From the NCBI RefSeq assembly GCF_031582965.1, contig NZ_CP134049.1:2976001-3040000 (forward strand): DNA of 64,000 nucleotides, given 5' to 3'. Position numbers and translations under genes: made by a program. The first letter of the stretch is position 1, and each line of letters starts with the position of its first letter. The notes beneath the pieces are model-generated. The model was given only the letters and a program-made list of their open reading frames with translations. It ran no database searches and was not told the DNA's origin. The DNA comes from Bacillus sp. NEB1478. GTDB lineage: Bacteria; Bacillota; Bacilli; Bacillales; Fictibacillaceae. This document shows, in pieces, positions 1-8,246 of the stretch.

Positions 1-1632
1 GTCAATAAAGACATGCCTTACCGCTGCATTCGACTGAAAACCGATCAATAGCTCTTTTACATAAAGAAATGGCGTTGCATCTTCGTTAGAAAGGAAGTTT
101 TGTTTTAAATTAAATAAAGTGAATTTGCATACATCACTCCACGTACGATAGTCATCCATTCCTTTTTGGTTCATCTGAAACAGCTTTGAATAGATTCCTT
201 TCATATCTAAAAAGGAAAATTTCTCAACTGATTCCCGAACAGGTTTGAACGCAAGACGAGTTATATATGCGGAAAGAACTTTCTGTTCGCTTGCCATATC
301 ATTAAAAGAATCATCACGATATTTATTTCTTTTTTGCAGCTGTTCATAAAGCTTTGTGTACACATGTTGATCGAGAAGCTGAATCTCTTTCTCAACCCAA
401 GGTTTTTTCCTCTCGCGTCTTTCTGCTTTTTTCAATTCTTCTAAAATCCATTCAGCCGTATTTTTCATGCGGTAAGGAACGGTCTCTTTGTTATCCAGCT
501 TATAAAAGTATTGTTTTATTCGTTTGGCTGGTATGATCGTTTTCTCCCGGAATTTAATATCTGAAAACATCAAACCTGATTCACTTAATTGCTCCACATA
601 CTTATGAATTGCCTGGAGAAACTCAACAGACGCTTTAAATCGAATACCTTCAAGCCGCACAGCATCACTTGATCCAGAAAGCAGTTCCTCCATTTGTTCA
701 AAAGGTGTTTCCACTGAAAAATGATCAGACAGATGGTGGTTGATATACGCTTGAAATGTGGTTTGTTCCATATTCTCTTCTCCAAGTTCTGGGAGAACGT
801 TCGCAACATAACTATTGAACATGTTGTTTGGAGAAAATAGGACAACGTGGTGCGATTGCAGTGTTTCGCGATCCCGATACAATAAATAAGCAACCCGCTG
901 AAGAGCAGCAGACGTTTTTCCGCAGCCGGCAGCGCCTTGAACAATCAGCAGATCACTCACCGTATTTCGAATGATTGCATTTTGCTCTTTTTGAATCGTT
1001 GCGACAATACTTTTCATTTGAGTATTTGCTTGTTTCCCTAGCACTTGCTGAAGCAAATCGTCTCCAATGGCTTCGCCTGTATCAAACATACCTTCTATTT
1101 TTGCATTCTTAATAATAAACTGTCTTTTTAATTGCAAGTCCCCATGAATGACACCACCAGGAGCATTATACTTCGCTTCTCCTAAAGAATGATCGTAATA
1201 CAAGCTGGAGATTGGTGCACGCCAGTCATGAACTAGAAAAGCCATAGATTCCTCATCATAATAAGAAGCAATGCCTAAATAAACTTTTTCAGACTCGCTT
1301 TCTTCATCTTCTTTAAAATCAATACGGCCAAAATAAGGCGAGTTTTTCAATTTTTCATAGGTTTTCAGCTGACTTTCAGCAGAAGTGTGACTCCGTTCGA
1401 TCTCAGACAGCAGCTCCGCCTGTTGTTTAATACTTGCTGCTGTTTCTATCGCATCGTCTGGATCATCCAAGTTTACCGTCACATCAGACCAGAAGTTTTT
1501 ACGAAGCTGTACAACGTCTGCCATTTTTCCGCCTAAATGATGTTGCAGATTGTCAGTCTCTTGAGAAAGATTTTGTACAACTTCATCTACTCGCTTTTGT
1601 TCTTTTTCCTGCTCACGATTCCATGTAGTCAT
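1..1632 (-). CDS. helD: HelD-like RNA polymerase-associated helicase, C-terminus cut by window edge
   Basis: The reading frame is open from an ATG at 1632 (preceded by an AGGGAG ribosome site) to the left edge, giving 544 residues of a protein that is about 770 long in the family. The first 90 residues are charged and helical, as expected of the HelD arm that enters the RNA polymerase secondary channel. A Walker A motif GAAGCGKTSAAL lies near residue 235, followed by the superfamily 1 (UvrD/Rep-like) core. HelD uses ATP to release stalled or idle RNA polymerase from DNA. Family knowledge supports this over a DNA repair helicase, because the N-terminal arm precedes the ATPase. Helicase motifs IV-VI lie outside the window. 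Confidence 0.9.
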   Translation of the reverse strand, partial: MTTWNREQEKEQKRVDEVVQNLSQETDNLQHHLGGKMADVVQLRKNFWSDVTVNLDDPDDAIETAASIKQQAELLSEIERSHTSAESQLKTYEKLKNSPYFGRIDFKEDEESESEKVYLGIASYYDEESMAFLVHDWRAPISSLYYDHSLGEAKYNAPGGVIHGDLQLKRQFIIKNAKIEGMFDTGEAIGDDLLQQVLGKQANTQMKSIVATIQKEQNAIIRNTVSDLLIVQGAAGCGKTSAALQRVAYLLYRDRETLQSHHVVLFSPNNMFNSYVANVLPELGEENMEQTTFQAYINHHLSDHFSVETPFEQMEELLSGSSDAVRLEGIRFKASVEFLQAIHKYVEQLSESGLMFSDIKFREKTIIPAKRIKQYFYKLDNKETVPYRMKNTAEWILEELKKAERRERKKPWVEKEIQLLDQHVYTKLYEQLQKRNKYRDDSFNDMASEQKVLSAYITRLAFKPVRESVEKFSFLDMKGIYSKLFQMNQKGMDDYRTWSDVCKFTLFNLKQNFLSNEDATPFLYVKELLIGFQSNAAVRHVFID

Positions 1633-1660
1633 TCGATCTCTCCCTAAAATTTTTTTATAG

Positions 1661-1690
1661 TTGACATGCTTTTCTATTTCATAGTATAAT
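1661..1690 (+). promoter_or_regulatory. Consensus-like sigma-A promoter facing right
   Basis: A perfect TTGACA (1661-1666) and a perfect TATAAT (1685-1690) are separated by 18 bases on the plus strand. No plus-strand gene follows; the next element is a bidirectional terminator about 95 bases after the predicted start. The site lies just upstream of helD, which reads the other way. It could drive a short RNA, or it could be a chance match in AT-rich DNA. Confidence 0.45.
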
Positions 1691-1696
1691 ATAATT

Positions 1697-1823
1697 GGAT
1701 ATATCTATATACTAAAAATAGAAAAAGTGCGTCTTATAAATCATACCATAAACTTGTGCGGAATGTACATATTTTTATATGCAAAAAAAACAGTGGTGTC
1801 CTTTTGGACCCACTGTTTTTTTT
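1697..1823 (+). ncRNA. Candidate small RNA between helD and the DinB gene
   Basis: This is inferred only from a consensus-like promoter at 1661-1690 and a rho-independent terminator at 1783-1823 whose U-run (1816-1823) is oriented for plus-strand transcription. The product would be about 125 nt with no credible reading frame. It would end within the last codons of the opposing DinB gene. No homology to a known RNA family is recognised. Confidence 0.22.
1783..1823. terminator. Bidirectional rho-independent terminator
   Basis: CAGTGG(T)GTCC at 1791-1801 pairs with GGACCCACTG at 1806-1815 with one bulge. The hairpin is flanked by an A-run on the left and a T-run on the right, so it can stop transcription on both strands. 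The stop codon of the DinB gene (1822-1824) sits at its edge. Confidence 0.8.
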
Positions 1824-2295
1824 AGGCTTGTTTAACAGTTTGATTTGCAATTACTTTTTTCATGGCATGAAGCTGACCTGAATGATATGTTTCATGGTAG
1901 TTAGCAAACACCGCTAGTTCACCGACTGTGTTCAAACCGAAGAAAGGCTGTTTCAATTGATCTTGAAATCGTTCTGCTGGAATTTCTTTAATTCGTTCCA
2001 GTTGATCTTTCAATTGAGTTGTGAGTTCCTGGAGTGATGGAACCTCACCTTTCCAATCAGCCGGACTTGTTCCTCTGTTAAAAAGTTGGATATAGTCTAC
2101 AGGTAATGCTTTTGATTTCTCAGGATAGCCAAACATAAAATACTCTGCCGTGACCAATACATGCCCTACATGCCAGCGAATGTTATTGTTGAACCCTTCA
2201 GGCTGAATATCAGCCATCTCTGCACTCATGCTTTCAATATTTTTCAGGAAAAAATCTCGTGTTAATTCAAAGTTCTTCAGCGTTAAATCACTCAT
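1822..2295 (-). CDS. DinB-superfamily protein
   Basis: A 157-residue four-helix protein of the DinB/DUF664 superfamily, whose members carry a metal site made of three histidines. Candidate ligands are visible in WHVGHVL (near residue 41) and in NYHETYHSGQL (near residues 133-138). Many Bacillaceae encode several such proteins; some act as thiol-dependent transferases, but the substrate here cannot be told from sequence. The start has a good GGGGAGG ribosome site. It is a single gene with its own terminator; the next minus-strand gene starts about 1 kb upstream, beyond a repeat. Confidence 0.85.
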   Translation of the reverse strand: MSDLTLKNFELTRDFFLKNIESMSAEMADIQPEGFNNNIRWHVGHVLVTAEYFMFGYPEKSKALPVDYIQLFNRGTSPADWKGEVPSLQELTTQLKDQLERIKEIPAERFQDQLKQPFFGLNTVGELAVFANYHETYHSGQLHAMKKVIANQTVKQA

Positions 2296-2504
2296 TAATT
2301 ACGCCTCCCCTGCAATTTTAAGCGCTTACGTTTTTATTATACAAAGATTTAAACGTGTTGACTATTATTACGCTAATGACTTGCGATATCTATAATGTGA
2401 AGGATGAAAAATTTCGACAAAAATAAAAAAACTCAAAAGTGATTCATGTCACACTAGTCTTGCAAGAAACTTGATATTTTTTATAAAGAACTGTTCTCTC
2501 AATC

Positions 2505-2662
2505 ATGCTGCTCAGAAAGTGGTTGATTTCCGTTACAGGATGCTCGCTTTCCATGGGGCGTGTGGTGAGCCCACTCGTCGCCTTGCGACATTGTATGGTC
2601 TCACCTGACCCGCTATTCCCATAGGAGTCTCGCACCTTGCACTTCAATCAACTTGTCAATGA
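2505..2662. repeat. GC-rich Bacillaceae intergenic repeat, copy 1
   Basis: Runs from GTGGTTGATTTCCG near 2517 through GTGAGC, GGTCTCACCTGACCCG and GAGTCTCGCACC to CAATCAACTTGTC near 2656. The ends form GTTGATT/AATCAAC inverted sequence. I recognise the pattern from many Bacillaceae genomes, where it gives rise to spurious short ORFs; a 67-codon minus frame here is one of these. Two diverged relatives lie near 15390-15668 and 50667-50820. It occupies most of the gene-free stretch 2296-2781. Just left of it, at about 2408-2425, is an AAATTTCGACAAAAAT motif like the one beside the 21-nt arrays. Confidence 0.75.
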
Positions 2663-2781
2663 AGAAAATTCACAAAATAACTTATTTGCAACGATCTAGC
2701 TTCTTCGATTGAATACTTTTACTTCTATCTGAAAATTCATCGTGCTAATTTTCATCATATATTCAGCAGCACCTCATCATT

Positions 2782-3294
2782 TTATTTTTTCCGGGGAATC
2801 GTCAACGTCTTCCACTGATCTGATTTCAGCATCTTCGCAATGTACACGATCTGCCCAATGTGGTAGGAATAGTGGTACATCTGACGATCAATCGCATCCA
2901 TAACCGTATGTGTTTCATTGCGTATAAAAATTTGACGTAGCAGATCCTCTTCTCTCAAACTATCAAGTGTTTGAAAGAAAACGTCCCATCCTTTGTTCCA
3001 AACTTCAAAAAGTTCTTCACGATTTCTGATTGTATTCACGAACTCACCATCTCGATTTCTTTCGGGCTTTTCTCCATCTGTCTCAAAAATATCTGTCCAC
3101 CGGGATACCATGTTGCCGCTCATATGTTTTACAATGACTGCAATACTGTTGGAGTCTTCATTCGGATACCATACTAGATGTTCATCCTCAAGCTGTAAAA
3201 AGGTCTTTTCAGCATAATCCTTAGCATCTTGAAAACGTGATTTGACGGAGCGCAAATACTCTGACATGATCTCTGTTTGTGAAGAAGCAAACAT
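2782..3294 (-). CDS. DinB-superfamily protein, DUF1572 type
   Basis: The product is 170 residues from the ATG at 3294, which has an AAAGGGG site eight bases upstream; a longer frame to 3369 would overlap the next gene and lacks such a site. Recognisable features are VKHMSGNM near residue 57 and a C-terminal HYSYHIGQIVYIAK segment, the histidines that bind metal in the DinB fold. DUF1572 proteins are soluble, of unknown substrate, and resemble thiol transferases such as the bacillithiol S-transferases. The gene is 58 bases downstream of a GNAT gene on the same strand and may be co-transcribed with it. Confidence 0.85.
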   Translation of the reverse strand: MFASSQTEIMSEYLRSVKSRFQDAKDYAEKTFLQLEDEHLVWYPNEDSNSIAVIVKHMSGNMVSRWTDIFETDGEKPERNRDGEFVNTIRNREELFEVWNKGWDVFFQTLDSLREEDLLRQIFIRNETHTVMDAIDRQMYHYSYHIGQIVYIAKMLKSDQWKTLTIPRKK

Positions 3295-3352
3295 GGATAC
3301 AACCCCTTTTCGATTAGGATATATTACTAATTCTCTTTCCAATTGGAAAATC

Positions 3353-3871
3353 CTATGAAACAGTATCAAAAGCTGAAGGGTACTTCACTTTTCCTTTTAT
3401 ATCATTTAAAGATCCACTCTTAAGTTCATAGACCATAAACACTTCATCCGGAACGGGGAATGGTGATTCAATTTCTTTTTGCCGAGAAGGTACAAAACCG
3501 AACTTTGGATAAAATGAAGGATGTCCGAGAACAACAACATGTTCGTAATCTAATTCCTTCGCTTTTTTTAACCCTTCTGAAACTAATAGTGAGCCTATGC
3601 CTTTGTTTTGGTATTCAGGATGAACCGCCATGGGTGCCAGTGCCAAGGTTCCGACTGGACCTGCTTCTGTTTCAATGGCTGCACCGCTAAACAAAATATG
3701 GCCAATAATCTCACCTTTCATTGTTGCAACTAGTGATAATTCTGGAATAAAGAACTCAGATTTCCGGATCGCATCTACTAATCTTCCTTCGTCCTCTCCT
3801 TTAAAAGCAAGATTATTAACTTTTCGGATGGCAGTGATATCTTCTTCATTTTCGTATCTTACCTTAATCAT
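3353..3871 (-). CDS. GNAT family N-acetyltransferase, YhbS-like
   Basis: A 172-residue acetyltransferase. The acetyl-CoA loop is VHPEYQNKGIGSLLV near residues 83-97, and GHPSFYPKFGF near residue 116 is typical of the YhbS branch of GNAT enzymes. The family moves an acetyl group from acetyl-CoA to an amine; the acceptor is unknown. The start has GAAAGAGGGG upstream. It lies directly upstream of the DUF1572 gene on the same strand, with the 21-nt array at 3975-4048 in its upstream region. Confidence 0.88.
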   Translation of the reverse strand: MIKVRYENEEDITAIRKVNNLAFKGEDEGRLVDAIRKSEFFIPELSLVATMKGEIIGHILFSGAAIETEAGPVGTLALAPMAVHPEYQNKGIGSLLVSEGLKKAKELDYEHVVVLGHPSFYPKFGFVPSRQKEIESPFPVPDEVFMVYELKSGSLNDIKGKVKYPSAFDTVS

Positions 3872-3970
3872 TTTATACCCCTCTCTTTCATTTCAGAATA
3901 AATATATCCTTTATAAGGTAAACGGAAAATTCATTTAACCCATTGATCCGCATTTATGAAATAAATGGGG

Positions 3971-4086
3971 TATTCCCACACTTTTCGGTTTGAATCTCAC
4001 ACTTTTGAGCTTTCATTTCACACATTTCAGCTTCCATCTCACACTTTTGCATAAAATACCCGCGAATCGAGTTAAATCGACAAAAA
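3971..4086. repeat. 21-nt period array A (CTCACACTTTT cores)
   Basis: Four cores of CTCACACTTTT or one- to three-base variants begin at 3975, 3996, 4017 and 4038, exactly 21 bases apart. The ten bases between cores vary. About 30 bases after the last core is ATCGACAAAAATAAAAATC (from 4076), a motif also seen beside arrays at 23.7 and 54.4 kb. The array fills the gap between the lipoprotein gene terminator and the GNAT gene start. It is too short and irregular for a CRISPR array. Confidence 0.7.
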
Positions 4087-4126
4087 TAAAAATCAGGAGA
4101 AACATGAGAATTCTTTCTTATCCATT

Positions 4127-4163
4127 AAAAAAACTGCTTTCTCAAAAAGAGAAAACAGTTTTA
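4127..4163 (-). terminator. Rho-independent terminator of the lipoprotein gene
   Basis: AAAACTG-CTTTCTC and GAGAAAA-CAGTTTT form a hairpin with an AAAAA loop. Read on the minus strand it is followed by a run of seven T, nine bases after the lipoprotein stop codon. Confidence 0.8.
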
Positions 4164-4171
4164 AGCACATC

Positions 4172-4714
4172 TTAAAGTTCTTTAGCAAAGTTACCAGGAA
4201 TTAATTTAAGATCTTCATGGATTGAATTTAATTTATCTTGGAATGCAGTGAATAAAGTGTCTGCTTCTGTAGCTTTCGCTTCATCTTCTAATCCTGCAAC
4301 TCTTGCTTCGTAAGACTTCTTAAGTTCTTCTAATGCGCCTTTAGCTGCCGTTTGGTGATCTTCAGTTAGATCAGACGGTACTTCAATAGAAGGAATTTCT
4401 GCAACCGCTTTTTCTCCAGATGCTTTTGCGTCAGCTTTTAATTTATCAAGCTCTTCTTTAGGAAGTGCTTCTTCGCCTTCTTTTTCTAATCCTGCAGCGT
4501 AAGCGTTAAATGCTGCATGGTATGAGCGAAGCTTTAGCACAAGATCTCCTTCAAAAGCTAAAAGTGATTGCTTTTCAGCTAAAGTCTCGTCTTTTTTCTC
4601 TGTAGCTGCTGCTGGTTTTGTTTCTTCTTTTTTCTTCGGTTCTGCTTCTTCCTTGCTGCAGCCTACGCTAAACGCAAGAAGTGCAGCCGCTGTAAAAGCT
4701 AATAGTTTTTTCAT
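4172..4714 (-). CDS. Putative lipoprotein, helical
   Basis: A 180-residue exported protein. Residues 1-19 form a lipoprotein signal peptide with the lipobox SVGC, so Cys19 would be lipidated and the protein anchored to the outer face of the membrane. A Lys/Glu-rich linker (about residues 20-48) precedes an acidic, mostly helical domain with EELDKLKADAKASGEKAV-like heptads, suggesting a helical bundle. It does not match a family I can name. It is a single gene with a GGGGG ribosome site and its own terminator; a role in the cell envelope is inferred only from location. Confidence 0.8.
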   Translation of the reverse strand: MKKLLAFTAAALLAFSVGCSKEEAEPKKKEETKPAAATEKKDETLAEKQSLLAFEGDLVLKLRSYHAAFNAYAAGLEKEGEEALPKEELDKLKADAKASGEKAVAEIPSIEVPSDLTEDHQTAAKGALEELKKSYEARVAGLEDEAKATEADTLFTAFQDKLNSIHEDLKLIPGNFAKEL

Positions 4715-4936
4715 AGAAAAAAACCCCCTGTATTTCTATTATTTGGAACTTTCTTATTTTAATACTTTTTCTCAAAATTGTAAATTAAATGACGGTTTTT
4801 TTTCAAAAAAAATAATAACAGAGTTTAAATCACTGTTATTACTGAATTTTATAAATATTTAGACAATATATGTGATTAATGTTTTGGATATAAAAGTTAT
4901 ATTAAGAAAGTGAATTTTTCTACACGAATTTATTTT

Positions 4937-5407
4937 TTACGACAATTTCTTCTCGTGGTTTAACAGCCATTCTTTTCTCCATAATCCACCCGCATAACCT
5001 GTTAACTTTCCATTTGAACCTATGATCCGGTGACAAGGAATAATGATACTCAATTTGTTTTTTCCATTTGCATTTCCTACTGCCCGAATGGCCTTTTCAT
5101 TTTTAATAGCGTTCGCAATGTCTTGGTAAGAAACGGTTTCGCTATAAGGTACATTTAATAATGCATTCCAAACCGTCTTTTGAAAAGGTGTTCCGTTCAA
5201 CATATAGGGAAAGGTAAATTCCTGTCTCTTACCTTCAAAGTATTCGTGTATTTGCTCATAGCATGCCTTCAGAACTTGAGGAACGGATTCTGGATGGTCC
5301 GTTTCTTTTCGATCTTCAAACATGATTGAAAGAACAGCATCATCATTACTTTTGAGCTCAAGTGTTCCAATAGGTGATTCGTAGTACAGCTTATAAGTGT
5401 TATTCAT
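4937..5407 (-). CDS. ogt: Methylated-DNA--protein-cysteine methyltransferase
   Basis: A suicide repair enzyme of 156 residues that transfers the methyl group from O6-methylguanine to its own cysteine. The active-site motif PCHRIIG is complete, with Cys125 as acceptor; the helix-turn-helix segment TVSYQDIANAI precedes it and the YAGGLWRKEWLL tail follows, as in Ogt/AdaB. It is the last gene of an adaA-alkA-ogt operon, starting seven bases before the alkA stop codon with a GGAGG site inside alkA. This corresponds to B. subtilis adaB, so AdaA-dependent induction is expected. Confidence 0.95.
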   Translation of the reverse strand: MNNTYKLYYESPIGTLELKSNDDAVLSIMFEDRKETDHPESVPQVLKACYEQIHEYFEGKRQEFTFPYMLNGTPFQKTVWNALLNVPYSETVSYQDIANAIKNEKAIRAVGNANGKNKLSIIIPCHRIIGSNGKLTGYAGGLWRKEWLLNHEKKLS

Positions 5408-6308
5408 ACAATGACCTCCATAGATAAAACGTAGCGTAGGCTTCCCATCCGCACCAGTTTTCCGCTAGATTCATAATTTCATCAATCTTCGGTTTTTTCT
5501 GTAATTCTAATTGTACTTTTATCGCATTATGCAGCCCTACATCAGCAATTGGAAAAGCATCTGGCCTCAGCAAACATTTCATCATAACGTAATCAGCTGT
5601 CCACGCTCCGACACCTCTTAATTTAATCAACGCCTCCCGCTGCTTGTCTGAATCTTGTAATGTAAGTAATTTTTCTTTTGATAGCTCACCAGCTGCCATC
5701 GCTTTTGCGGTGTGAATCACATACTCTGCTTTGCGTGTTGTAAATTGAAACTTTCGCAAATCTTCCACTTTTAATGCGGCTATTTTTTCAAACGGTGGAT
5801 AGAGCCAAAACGTACGACCGTCAAATTCCAATTTCTCACCATACTGTTCTATGAATCTGCTTTTTAACGTATAAGCAAATGTCAGATTGATCTGCTGACC
5901 CATAATCGCCCAAGTCAGCGCTTCAAATAGATCAGGAATTCCTATGATTCGCAAACCTTTATATGTGTTCACCGCTTTCTTAAGTACTTGGTCTGTTAAC
6001 GCTATCTCATAAAAACCAGAAATATCTCTTTTTAAGTCAAAGAACTCCGTAACAAAGGCCGTCACTTTTTCTAGATCTTCTTCAGATGGTTTACGATCTG
6101 GAAACTCAATCATCAGCGTATTCTGACTAGCTCTAATCTTTAACAAAATGAGCTGATTTTTTACTTTAATAAGCTTATATAAAATCTCACTTTCTATTTG
6201 ATGCAGTATTTCTTTATCCGACCGGCCTAGAAATACGAGACACTCCATAAAGTTAAAATCGAGAGGCGTATTAATCATCAGTACAGAGCCTTGATTAGCT
6301 TTTAACAT
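5400..6308 (-). CDS. alkA: DNA-3-methyladenine glycosylase II
   Basis: Removes alkylated bases (3-methyladenine and similar) from DNA. The start at 6308 (302 residues) has AGGAG seven bases upstream; a longer frame to 6443 would run far into adaA. An N-terminal AlkA domain is followed by the helix-hairpin-helix LRGVGAWTADYVMMKCL (from residue 230) and the catalytic aspartate in FPIADVG (Asp256). The start overlaps the adaA stop by 14 bases and the end overlaps ogt, so the three genes are translationally coupled. Confidence 0.93.
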   Translation of the reverse strand: MLKANQGSVLMINTPLDFNFMECLVFLGRSDKEILHQIESEILYKLIKVKNQLILLKIRASQNTLMIEFPDRKPSEEDLEKVTAFVTEFFDLKRDISGFYEIALTDQVLKKAVNTYKGLRIIGIPDLFEALTWAIMGQQINLTFAYTLKSRFIEQYGEKLEFDGRTFWLYPPFEKIAALKVEDLRKFQFTTRKAEYVIHTAKAMAAGELSKEKLLTLQDSDKQREALIKLRGVGAWTADYVMMKCLLRPDAFPIADVGLHNAIKVQLELQKKPKIDEIMNLAENWCGWEAYATFYLWRSLYE

Positions 6309-6873
6309 TTTGGGACTCCTTATTTTTCCGATACTCACTTGGAGAACAGTTCTTATACTTTCGAAATGCTTTATAAAAATTTGAAGGACTGTGAAAACCG
6401 GCTTCATAACAAATTTCCAAGTTTGTTTTTTCAGAAGTTGCAAGAAGAAATGCAGCTTTGTCGAGACGGATTTTTTCTAAATACTCTCTTGGTGTATCCT
6501 TCATTTCTTCTTTAAAAAGGCGTTCCAAATAAAAGGGACTGACACCAACGTGATCGGCTATATCTTGCAAAACAATTTTTTTATTAGAGTGATTTACTAA
6601 GTACTCACATGTCTTTCTTACTAAATCTATCTGAGGACAATTTTCAATCTCTGGCTGACACCTCTTACATGCTCGAAACCCTGCAGCTTCACACTCTTGT
6701 AAAGACCGATAAAATTCCACGTTTATCTTTTTCGGTTTTCTCGATCTGCATGAAGGCCGGCAATAAATTTTTGTCGTTTTTACCGCCGTATAGAACAAGC
6801 CATCATAAGAGCGGTCACATTCCATGATCTTATCCCACTTCTCTTCAAACGACATTCTGATTGTCTCCATCAT
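6295..6873 (-). CDS. adaA: Methylphosphotriester-sensing transcriptional activator AdaA
   Basis: A 192-residue two-domain protein. The N-terminal Ada zinc domain has the four cysteines Cys38, Cys42, Cys69 and Cys72 (CRPSC and CKRC); Cys38 would accept a methyl from DNA phosphotriesters. Residues 85-190 form an AraC-type double helix-turn-helix. Methylation turns the protein into an activator of its own operon, here adaA-alkA-ogt. Two adjacent ATG codons follow an AGGAGG site, so the start could be three bases later. It is the first gene of the operon, so its own upstream region should hold the Ada-responsive promoter. Confidence 0.95.
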   Translation of the reverse strand: MMETIRMSFEEKWDKIMECDRSYDGLFYTAVKTTKIYCRPSCRSRKPKKINVEFYRSLQECEAAGFRACKRCQPEIENCPQIDLVRKTCEYLVNHSNKKIVLQDIADHVGVSPFYLERLFKEEMKDTPREYLEKIRLDKAAFLLATSEKTNLEICYEAGFHSPSNFYKAFRKYKNCSPSEYRKNKESQNVKS

Positions 6874-6966
6874 TCAACCTCCTATTCCGATTGTTTTCTA
6901 CTTATAGTTTATCAATTTATCATTCATAAAACGTCCTTTATCTTGCTGTTATGGTCTGACTATCAA

Positions 6967-6997
6967 ACAAAAAGACAGCCTGCTGACTGTCTTTTTT
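6967..6997 (-). terminator. Terminator downstream of the MFS gene
   Basis: AAAAAGACAG and CTGTCTTTTTT form a perfect hairpin around CCTGCTGA, seven bases past the MFS stop. The symmetric A and T runs also allow it to act on the plus strand. Confidence 0.8.
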
Positions 6998-7003
6998 AAA
7001 TAT

Positions 7004-8218
7004 TTATTTTGTTAGTGCAACATTTTTCTGCCCCTGCTTTCCACGAACTTGATATTGCAGCAGAATCAGTGATGCTATTATAAATGAGGTGATACCAAAT
7101 CCGATAACCATCTTCTCAAGACCGATTGTATCTAAGAACAATCCAGTTAAGAGCATCAGAATTTGGAAGATGATATTATCTACCATTCCTTTAATTGAAA
7201 AGAATCGTCCATGATAATCAGACGGTACATCTGTTTGAAAAATAGTCGTTACAACTGGGAAAAGAGTTCCCGCCGCAAGTCCAAAGAGACCGAATGATAC
7301 TACAGACATGGCAGGATGGTGTGCTAGAAATAAAGAGGTATGTGCCGTTGCGATAATAAACGTAATGATAAACATATAGGAAAGCTTCGGATTATCCCGG
7401 AAAAATTTCTTGGATAAAAACGTTCCAATAAACACACATACACCCTCTGTTGTATAAAGGATCCCTTTAATTCCCGGATTATGCTGAAGGTCGCTGATCT
7501 CAATTACCATCAAGTTAAATCCCGAAAGAAAAAGATAAGCAGGCAAAAGCAAGAAGATTCCATAAACCACTTTCTGCTGCTTTTTCACCATTGGATACAG
7601 CTCACCAAGTGTTCTAAAGAAACTTTCCTTCTTATTTGTCTTGCTAAGCTCTTTCGGCTTTTCTTCTACTTCAATAAAAAATGTAGAGATTAAAAGAATG
7701 ACATAAGAGATTAAAGTGACTGTATATAAAGAAAAAAGCGACATGCTAACGAGCATCACTCCACCAAGTGCTGTACCGACAATCCTTGAACCAGTAAAAA
7801 TGTTCATATTGATACCGTTCGCGTCCAACAGCTCCTCTTTTTTTACGATTAACGGAAGCATCGTCTGCATAGCTGGCTGAGAAAACGTTCCTGAAATCCC
7901 AATCACTAACGTATAAACCACCATCCACCATACATTATTGGAAGCGATTGCGAAATACATAAAAAAGATGGCAGCACATCTGGCAACCCCTGCATAAATC
8001 AATATCTTTTTCTTATTGCTTCGGTCAATGATTCTTCCAGCCATCGGCGCAAGAAAGATACCGACTAAAAATCCGGCTAAAATAATGAGCGCCTGTAAAA
8101 AGGATGACTCCACATTCTTTTGCAGGAATTCAAGGTTCCCTATGATTCCGACCCATAAGCCTGTACTGGATACTCCAAGCCCAAACATCAACAATAAAAA
8201 ATTCCGGTTTTTCCACAT
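7004..8218 (-). CDS. MFS transporter, multidrug-type
   Basis: A 404-residue integral membrane protein with about twelve hydrophobic segments. The loop after segment 2 reads GRIIDRSNKKKIL, the typical MFS motif A position, and a second half-repeat begins near residue 215. It resembles the MFS_3 / macrolide-efflux group of drug exporters rather than a sugar permease. The substrate cannot be read from the sequence. The start has AAGGG upstream, and the Nudix gene upstream ends 28 bases before it, so the two may share a transcript. Confidence 0.88.
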   Translation of the reverse strand: MWKNRNFLLLMFGLGVSSTGLWVGIIGNLEFLQKNVESSFLQALIILAGFLVGIFLAPMAGRIIDRSNKKKILIYAGVARCAAIFFMYFAIASNNVWWMVVYTLVIGISGTFSQPAMQTMLPLIVKKEELLDANGINMNIFTGSRIVGTALGGVMLVSMSLFSLYTVTLISYVILLISTFFIEVEEKPKELSKTNKKESFFRTLGELYPMVKKQQKVVYGIFLLLPAYLFLSGFNLMVIEISDLQHNPGIKGILYTTEGVCVFIGTFLSKKFFRDNPKLSYMFIITFIIATAHTSLFLAHHPAMSVVSFGLFGLAAGTLFPVVTTIFQTDVPSDYHGRFFSIKGMVDNIIFQILMLLTGLFLDTIGLEKMVIGFGITSFIIASLILLQYQVRGKQGQKNVALTK

Positions 8219-8246
8219 GATTGTTTTTCCCTTCCGTTCACCGAAA

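Noticed and set aside
2444..2647. 67-codon minus-strand frame
   Set aside because: It lies inside the GC-rich repeat, has no ribosome site, and frames of this kind arise in every copy of the repeat.
3971..4086. The 21-nt arrays as CRISPR arrays
   Set aside because: Repeats are 7-13 bases with 8-14 base linkers, far shorter than CRISPR units, and no cas genes are present.
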